A DNA stretch of 64,000 bases, taken from the NCBI RefSeq assembly GCF_019212185.1, contig NZ_CP078138.1, positions 3,206,501 to 3,270,500 on the forward strand, given 5' to 3'. The first letter of the stretch is position 1; every line of letters begins with the position of its first letter. Source of the DNA: Pseudomonas fluorescens (GTDB taxonomy: Bacteria; Pseudomonadota; Gammaproteobacteria; Pseudomonadales; Pseudomonadaceae). Shown one piece after another: positions 59,332-64,000 of this stretch. A program made the position numbers and the translations under genes. Under the pieces are notes generated by a model. The model made no database searches. It saw only the letters and a list, made by a program, of their open reading frames with translations, and had not been told where the DNA came from.

Positions 59332-59889
59332 ATGGACGTGAGGGGTAGCTTAGGGAGGGTGCGAACTTGGGTGTGGCTGGGTCTTCTCGGTGCTGCGGGT
59401 ACGCTCGGCAATTACCTCATCGAAAATGGCAAGCTGCCTGATTGGCTCTCTGGTGATGCAGGCACATTCACAGCAAAGGTGCTGGCAGCTCTAGCTAGCT
59501 TTGGCAGCTGGTTCACTGCTGAGGTTGGTATCTTCCGGTGGCAGTTGATCCTGCTCTGTGTCGTCTTGTTTCTTGTGGTTTCGGTGCTCTGCTTTGCTTT
59601 TTGGAACCACTTCAAGAATGCTAATAACGATGATCGAGATACAAGCGGCTTATCGTCAGCTGAGTTAAAGCTGTTCTCCCTAGTTGGAAGAGGGGCAAAC
59701 TTAGGTCATTCGATAGATTGGGATTCTTTTCTGTCGTTAGGTATGCCTCGTATAGCTACAGAACATGCTCTAGAGCAACTATATAATCGTGGCTTGATTG
59801 ATAATGATCGCTTGACTAGGAATTTCTTCCATCTAACCCCACGAGGTAGGGCGTATTATCTGCACTTGGAAAGCCTTGGTAAAATCTGA
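59332..59889 (+). CDS. SieB-like membrane protein with C-terminal winged-helix-like domain
   Basis: A 185-aa protein. Hydrophobic segments lie near residues 10-28, 43-60 and 67-92 (FRWQLILLCVVLFLVVSVLCFAFW). A soluble C-terminal domain follows with winged-helix spacing: LSSAELKLFSLVG ... ATEHALEQLYNRGLIDND ... FFHLTPRGRAYYLHLESLG. This two-part architecture is like phage superinfection-exclusion SieB proteins and like the gene at 19561-20124 in this window. GGGGA lies six bases before the start. It probably acts at the inner membrane; an exclusion role is inferred only. Confidence 0.6.
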   Translation: MDVRGSLGRVRTWVWLGLLGAAGTLGNYLIENGKLPDWLSGDAGTFTAKVLAALASFGSWFTAEVGIFRWQLILLCVVLFLVVSVLCFAFWNHFKNANNDDRDTSGLSSAELKLFSLVGRGANLGHSIDWDSFLSLGMPRIATEHALEQLYNRGLIDNDRLTRNFFHLTPRGRAYYLHLESLGKI

Positions 59890-59930
59890 TCGGTCCACTA
59901 GGTTAGTCTTTCGCACATGGAGAAGTGGTT

Positions 59931-60758
59931 ATGGGAGATTTTACTAAGAGGTTGACTGAGCGACGCATGCACACTGAGATTGTCCAAGGCTACTGTTTGA
60001 TATGTGGTAGCTACGGCAGGCTCAGTTGGGATCATGTACCGCCACAGGGTAGCATTTCAATCAATAAGGTTGAGCAAGTGCATTTGACTGAAATAATGGG
60101 GGTTGATCCGGTCCCAGTCAAAGGCGTGAAGTCGCCAAATGGCAGCAAATTCAAAACCATTTGCAAGAGTTGCAATAGCAATCATCTAGGTGCAAATGAC
60201 CAAGAAGTGGCAAGGGTCTACAAGGAGCTTACCAAGCTTGTGGCTCATTACTTCACCTACGCTAATAGCCCTCTTAGCTACGTCACGCTTCCATTTGATG
60301 CTGTGCGCTTTTGTCGTGCAATGATTGGCCACGTTCTCTCGGCCACCACGGTTGATGAGTGTAAAAGAGAACCGGTGGATGCGCCATATTTCACACCGCT
60401 GCAAAAGTTTGTTATGGGTGATGATGCTGCAATAGAAAACACTCACGATTTGTATTGTTGGTTTTATCCTCATCGCCATCACTTGAGTGCCAAGATGTTT
60501 GGTTGCTGGAATCATGGGAATCTATGCATGATCAGTGTGCTTTCATTCTTCCCGCTTGCATTTTCCATTACCGAAAAGGGCAAAGGAATTTACCCATCTG
60601 GTGCCACTAAAGTAGAGCTTACTGACGACCGACTTTTTGTGAACCTGTCTTCAGGGCATTTCCCATATTCGGGCTTCCCACTCATTGGCTTGTCAGGCAA
60701 CCAGATGATGGCGATGTCTAGTGCTCAGGCCATTGTTAGCTATCCAATCAAAGGATGA
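59931..60758 (+). CDS. HNH-type putative endonuclease
   Basis: A 275-aa protein. The N-terminus has CLICGSYGRLSWDHVPPQG and, some 60 residues later, ICKSCNSNHLG. The two CxxC pairs plus the Asp-His form a zinc-stabilised HNH-like fold of the 'DHxPP' type. The remaining 180 residues are not recognised and include FYPHRHHLSAKMFGCWNHG, possibly a second metal-binding patch. GGAGAA six bases upstream favours ATG 59931 over GTG 59925. It is the last gene of the island and follows the SieB-like gene by 41 bases on the same strand. Nuclease activity is inferred. Confidence 0.65.
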   Translation: MGDFTKRLTERRMHTEIVQGYCLICGSYGRLSWDHVPPQGSISINKVEQVHLTEIMGVDPVPVKGVKSPNGSKFKTICKSCNSNHLGANDQEVARVYKELTKLVAHYFTYANSPLSYVTLPFDAVRFCRAMIGHVLSATTVDECKREPVDAPYFTPLQKFVMGDDAAIENTHDLYCWFYPHRHHLSAKMFGCWNHGNLCMISVLSFFPLAFSITEKGKGIYPSGATKVELTDDRLFVNLSSGHFPYSGFPLIGLSGNQMMAMSSAQAIVSYPIKG

Positions 60759-60993
60759 CGGATTGTGTTGTATGCCGTTTGGCTACATGGTCTAAGGCGT
60801 CACCAAGCGGCATACATGACAACGATCCCGGTAACTGGGACGAATGGGGCTACGACCCGAACAAGGTGATGAGCCGATGTCTGAGGAAGATGCAGACGAT
60901 TGAAGGCCATGAGCCTGTTACACCCCAAGCCCAGCCTAGCTCGCTGGGTTTTCGTCTCATTAAATCGAGATGTAACAAACAAAATACCTGCGA

Positions 60994-61147
60994 CCAGGGC
61001 ATCATCGGGATGCAGGTCGGTGGCAAGCGCGAGCTGCGGGTGCCGGCGCACCTGGGTTATGGCGAACGCAGCGTGGGCAGCATCCCGCCCAACTCGAACC
61101 TGAGGTTCGAGATTGAACTGCTGGAAGTGCTGACCCGCGACGATTGA
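60994..61147 (+). pseudogene. FKBP-type peptidyl-prolyl isomerase, 3' part (split gene)
   Basis: The last 51 codons or so of the split FKBP: DQGIIGMQVGGKRELRVPAHLGYGERSVGSIPPNSNLRFEIELLEVLTRDD, in perfect continuation of the part ending at 56754. It lies at the end of a 130-codon frame starting at 60755, whose first 79 codons are island DNA. Whether that chimera is expressed is unknown. The conserved LGYGERSVGSIPPNSNLRFEIELL shows no decay, so the insertion is recent or excision still happens. Confidence 0.93.
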
Positions 61148-61163
61148 GATTTACGCGGCGGGC

Positions 61164-61772
61164 TCAGCGACTGGCCGAGGCCATCAACAGACCAAATCCG
61201 GTGAAGGTCACGCCCGAGACTTTCGCCGCGATCCAGGCACCTTTTTCGCTCGACAGCCAGCCTTTGGCGGCATTCGCCAGCAGGGCGTAGCCGCTGTGTA
61301 CCAGAATCACCACCACCGCGTATGAACCGACCAGGGCCAGGAACTGCGGGCGAAACGCCAGGCCCGGGTCGATGAATTGCGGAAACACGGCGAGGAAAAA
61401 GAAAATCGCCTTGGGATTGAGAAACTGGATCGACGCGGCTTCGAGGAACCGATAGCCCGGCCGGGAGGGGCGGGCATGCAGGCGCGCACTGAAGTTGCCG
61501 CCACGCCAGCTTTTGATACCCAGGTACAGCAGGTAAGCGGCGCCGGCGTACTTCAATACGGTAAAGGCCTGGGCCGAAGTGCTGAGGACCAGGCCGACGC
61601 TGGTGGCACTGATGGCCGCGACGACAAAGGCGCCTGAGGCAATGCCGAGGATTCCCGGCAACGCGCCCCAGAAACCATGGCGCAGGGCATTCGACAGGGT
61701 CAGCAGCACGCCTGGTCCCGGGCTGAGGACCGTCAGGGTGGCGAACAACAGAAACAATCCGTAGCTGTGCAT
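61164..61772 (-). CDS. LysE-family translocator
   Basis: A 202-aa membrane protein. The LysE start LTVLSPGPGVLLTLSNALRHGFWGALPGILG and the central AASIQFLNPKAIFFFLAVFPQFI are diagnostic; six hydrophobic segments are visible. It exports amino acids or small metabolites. It is divergent from a LysR gene across 104 bp, the classical LysE/LysG arrangement, and ends 16 bases from the convergent FKBP part. Confidence 0.92.
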   Translation of the reverse strand: MHSYGLFLLFATLTVLSPGPGVLLTLSNALRHGFWGALPGILGIASGAFVVAAISATSVGLVLSTSAQAFTVLKYAGAAYLLYLGIKSWRGGNFSARLHARPSRPGYRFLEAASIQFLNPKAIFFFLAVFPQFIDPGLAFRPQFLALVGSYAVVVILVHSGYALLANAAKGWLSSEKGAWIAAKVSGVTFTGFGLLMASASR

Positions 61773-61876
61773 GATGAGCTCCTTGATAAACGGCGAGTGG
61801 ACGCAGGCACAGTGGCGTTACCCGCAAACGCTGACAAACGCTTTAAATGCACGGCATAGGTGACTAAATTAGACGC

Positions 61877-62797
61877 ATGAATCCATTACCCCCCTTAAAT
61901 GCCGTTCGTGCCTTCGCCGTTGCCGCACGTCACCAGAGCTTCAGCCTGGCGGCCGAGGAGCTGCATGTCAGCCACAGCGCAGTCAGCCGTCATATCAAAT
62001 TGCTGGAAGCGCACCTCGGTGTGCTGCTGTTCGAACGGCGCGTGCGTCAATCGCTGCTGACGCCCGCCGGCCAGCGCTTTTATGAGCAGGTCAGCGCCGG
62101 TCTTGAACAAATTGCCCAGGGGGCGGCTGCGTTGAAGCAGCAGGCCGCGAGGCCGACGGTGAAGATCAACGTCCGCCCATCCTTTGCCTTGCTGTGGCTG
62201 GAGCCCCGGTTGCACGACTTCACTGCACGCCATCCGCATATCACCCCGCAGGTCATTACCCAGACACTGGCCCCGGATCAGGCGCGCGATGAGTTTGACG
62301 TGGTGATTCGCCGCGGTCGCGATGACTGGGCCCCCGGGCTGGATGCCCAACCCTTGTTTACCGACGAACTGGTGCTGGTGGCAGCGCCTTCGCTGCTGGC
62401 CCGCCAGGGCCTGGCGGATTTCCATGCGCTGGCGCAGCACAGTTTGCTCACGGCCAAGGCGCGTCGTGAGGATTGGCACAACTGGGCGATGTACCTGGGG
62501 CAGGCCCGTCCGATCGGCCAACAAACGCGCCAGTTCGAGCACATGCACCGGGTGCTGGAAGCCACGGTCGAGGGGCAGGGCGTGGCCTTGTGTCCGACCT
62601 CATTGCTCGGCAGCCATCTGGCCAGCGGTCGCCTGGTCTGCCCGCTGCCGGCGTTGCGCATGCCGCTGCCGGACTATTACTTCGCGGTTGCCGGGTCGGG
62701 GTCGGCGCAGGCGCGGCTGTTTGTCGACTGGCTGGTGGCCCAGCCGGTCTGCCTGGAGCAGGTTGGGCAAGGGTCAACGCAACCAGCGCAGCCATAA
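61877..62797 (+). CDS. LysR-family regulator (GcvA-like), divergent from LysE
   Basis: A 306-aa regulator. The winged helix is at residues 5-62 (LPPLNAVRAFAVAARHQSFSLAAEELHVSHSAVSRHIKLLEAHLGVLLFERR). The effector domain includes INVRPSFALLWLEPRLHDFTARHPHI and ends with a Gln-rich, non-conserved tail. It is divergent from the LysE exporter and probably induces it in response to the exported compound. A strong bidirectional terminator begins at its stop codon. Confidence 0.92.
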   Translation: MNPLPPLNAVRAFAVAARHQSFSLAAEELHVSHSAVSRHIKLLEAHLGVLLFERRVRQSLLTPAGQRFYEQVSAGLEQIAQGAAALKQQAARPTVKINVRPSFALLWLEPRLHDFTARHPHITPQVITQTLAPDQARDEFDVVIRRGRDDWAPGLDAQPLFTDELVLVAAPSLLARQGLADFHALAQHSLLTAKARREDWHNWAMYLGQARPIGQQTRQFEHMHRVLEATVEGQGVALCPTSLLGSHLASGRLVCPLPALRMPLPDYYFAVAGSGSAQARLFVDWLVAQPVCLEQVGQGSTQPAQP

Positions 62798-62835
62798 AAA
62801 AGCCCGCCCGACGCAAGCGCGAGGGGCGGGCTTTT
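62796..62835. terminator. Bidirectional rho-independent terminator
   Basis: AAAAAGCCCGCCC and GGGCGGGCTTTT form an 8- to 11-bp GC-rich stem with A and T runs on the two sides. It serves both the plus-strand LysR gene and the minus-strand ilvE. Confidence 0.92.
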
Positions 62836-62853
62836 CAGCGTTTCAAGCGTTGC

Positions 62854-63873
62854 TTAGACCTTGACGATCCAGCCCGCTGGCGCTTCGACGTCGCCGGTCT
62901 GCACACCAGTCAGCTCTTTGTAGAGCTTCTGGGTGATCGGGCCGACTTCGGTTTCGCTATGGAACACGTGCAGGTGGTCTTTGTAGCTGATACCGCCGAT
63001 TGGCGTGATCACCGCAGCAGTACCGCAGGCGCCGGCTTCCTTGAAGTCCGACAGCTTGTCGATCAGCACGTCGCCTTCGACCACTTCCAGGCCCAGGCGC
63101 GATTTCGCCAGCTCGATCAACGACAGGCGGGTGATGCCCGGCAGGACCGATGGCGACTTCGGCGTCACGAACTTGTCGTCGTGGGTGATACCGAAGAAGT
63201 TGGCCGAACCGACTTCCTCGATTTTCGAGTGGGTCATCGGGTCGAGGTAGATGGCGTCGGCGAATTTCGCCTTCTTCGCTTCCGAACCTGGCATCAGGCT
63301 GGCGGCGTAGTTGCCACCGACCTTGGCCGCGCCGGTGCCCTGGGGAGCGGCACGGTCGAAGCTGGAGATCAGGAAGTTGTGCGGGGTCAGGCCGCCCTTG
63401 AAGTAGGCACCGACCGGGATGGCGAAGATCGAGAAGATGAACTCGGGTGCAGTGCGCACGCCGATGTTGTCACCGACGCCGATCACGAACGGACGCAGGT
63501 ACAGCGCGCCGCCAGTGCCGTAAGGCGGAATGAAACGCTCGTTGGCGCGAACCACGGCCTTGCAGGCTTCGATGAACTGTTCGGTTTCGACGAACGGCAT
63601 CAGCAGGCGCGCACAGCTGCGTTGCATGCGCTGGGCGTTCTGGTCCGGGCGGAACAGGTTGATCGAGCCGTCTTTGCAACGATAGGCCTTCAGGCCTTCG
63701 AAGCATTGCTGGCCGTAGTGCAGAGCGGTGGAGCCTTCGCTGATGTGCAGCACATTGTCGTCGGTCAGGCTGCCTTTGTCCCACTCGCCATTGCGAAAGT
63801 GCGACAGATAGCGCTTGTCAGTCTTGATGTAGTCAAAACCCAGCGTGTCCCAATTGATGCTCTCGTTACCCAT
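62854..63873 (-). CDS. ilvE: Branched-chain amino acid aminotransferase
   Basis: A 339-aa PLP enzyme that transfers the amino group between glutamate and the keto acids of Leu, Ile and Val. The catalytic lysine lies in GTGAAKVGGNYAAS; YLDPMTHSKIEEVGSANFFGI and GALYLRPFVIGVG are further conserved segments. Of the in-frame starts, ATG 63873 (MGNESINWDTLGFDY) gives the length usual in Pseudomonas and has GAGGG just upstream. It stands alone on the minus strand, with its promoter in the last bases of the window. Cytoplasmic housekeeping role. Confidence 0.95.
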   Translation of the reverse strand: MGNESINWDTLGFDYIKTDKRYLSHFRNGEWDKGSLTDDNVLHISEGSTALHYGQQCFEGLKAYRCKDGSINLFRPDQNAQRMQRSCARLLMPFVETEQFIEACKAVVRANERFIPPYGTGGALYLRPFVIGVGDNIGVRTAPEFIFSIFAIPVGAYFKGGLTPHNFLISSFDRAAPQGTGAAKVGGNYAASLMPGSEAKKAKFADAIYLDPMTHSKIEEVGSANFFGITHDDKFVTPKSPSVLPGITRLSLIELAKSRLGLEVVEGDVLIDKLSDFKEAGACGTAAVITPIGGISYKDHLHVFHSETEVGPITQKLYKELTGVQTGDVEAPAGWIVKV

Positions 63874-64000
63874 GACACCCTCTATCACTTAACAATCGCC
63901 TGAGTGGCTCAAGCTTCTGACGTTTTTCTGGATGGGCACAACAATACTTCATTCCGGGCCGGTTTCGCAGCCCGTACGATCGGATGACGGGCAGATAAAT

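Larger units (their letters stand above)
56755..60993. mobile_element. 4,239-bp genomic island inserted in the FKBP gene
   Basis: The boundaries come from the split FKBP gene: GGGCTGGGA on the left and GACCAGGGC on the right share the dinucleotide GA, so the element could equally be placed at 56753-60991. The interior is clearly more AT-rich than the host DNA and carries unrelated genes on both strands. The left end encodes the C-terminal part of a serine recombinase, which fits a 2-bp crossover. No flanking inverted repeats or longer target duplication were found. Cargo: a secreted or lipoprotein-like protein, an AbiC-like membrane protein with a small partner, a SieB-like protein and an HNH-type protein. 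Confidence 0.85.

Noticed and set aside
59157..59411. 84-codon minus-strand frame in the island
   Set aside because: It overlaps the start of the SieB-like gene, has no ribosome site and no protein-like pattern.
56753..60993. Transposon-type target-site duplication or terminal inverted repeats at the island ends
   Set aside because: Only GA is shared by the two junctions and the ends do not pair; this fits site-specific recombination better than transposition.
1..64000. CRISPR array, tRNA/rRNA genes, intact transposase or prophage structural genes
   Set aside because: No regularly spaced direct repeats, no tRNA-like cloverleaf with a CCA end, and no transposase or phage structural protein was recognised on either strand.

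Overview
The window reads as chromosomal DNA of a Pseudomonas, most like the P. fluorescens/P. putida lineages. The basis is GC-rich coding with tight operons, REP elements of the GTAGGAGCGAGC...GCTCGCG type, two FecI/FecR/TonB-receptor iron modules, IlvE at 339 aa, an MHS-type transporter and many LysR regulators. No rRNA, tRNA, CRISPR array or intact insertion sequence was seen.

Layout. 1-7516: a branched-chain-type ABC importer operon (two substrate-binding proteins, two permeases, two ATPases) ending in two tandem iron-type alcohol dehydrogenases. 7576-8520: a RES/Xre toxin-antitoxin pair with a paired-palindrome operator. 8575-12620: Gfa, an orphan polyamine-type binding protein, a LysR regulator and an FMN alpha-hydroxy-acid dehydrogenase. 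12986-18130: one 1714-aa protein joining a DEDDh exonuclease-like domain, a RecQ helicase and a UvrD helicase. 18286-25325: lytic transglycosylase, two small membrane proteins, an MFS exporter, a methyltransferase, and a TetR/SDR/quinone-oxidoreductase redox module. 25344-25828: gene debris. 26052-30160: Fur-box-led FecI/FecR/TonB receptor. 30205-35147: ABC exporter, DUF1289 protein, a CDF-transporter remnant, thioesterase, LysE exporter and AraC regulator. 35272-39387: a second FecI/FecR/receptor set on the minus strand. 39636-42935: an isoquinoline-oxidoreductase-like molybdoenzyme with a cytochrome c. 42928-48570: TopB and MgtA with a structured leader. 49061-53487: GMC dehydrogenase and MHS transporter with a divergent LysR. 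53484-56421: AlkC-like glycosylase and Kef-type antiporter. 56570-61147: an FKBP gene split by a 4,239-bp island. 61164-63873: LysE/LysR pair and IlvE.

The strongest discovery leads are three. First, the 4.2-kb AT-richer island sits inside the FKBP gene; removing it restores an exact 112-codon reading frame. It carries the tail of a serine recombinase and cargo that looks like phage defence or exclusion: an AbiC-like membrane protein with a small partner, a SieB-like membrane/winged-helix protein, and an HNH-type protein. Second is the exonuclease-RecQ-UvrD fusion. Third, the mgtA leader holds an unlisted 45-codon ORF starting Met-Asp-Asp-Pro, a 14-bp hairpin inside that ORF, and a hairpin touching the mgtA ribosome binding site. 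This layout resembles the enterobacterial mgtL leader.

REP elements also shape proteins here. The GMC dehydrogenase and the cytochrome both run into REP sequence, so their C-terminal tails are REP-encoded.
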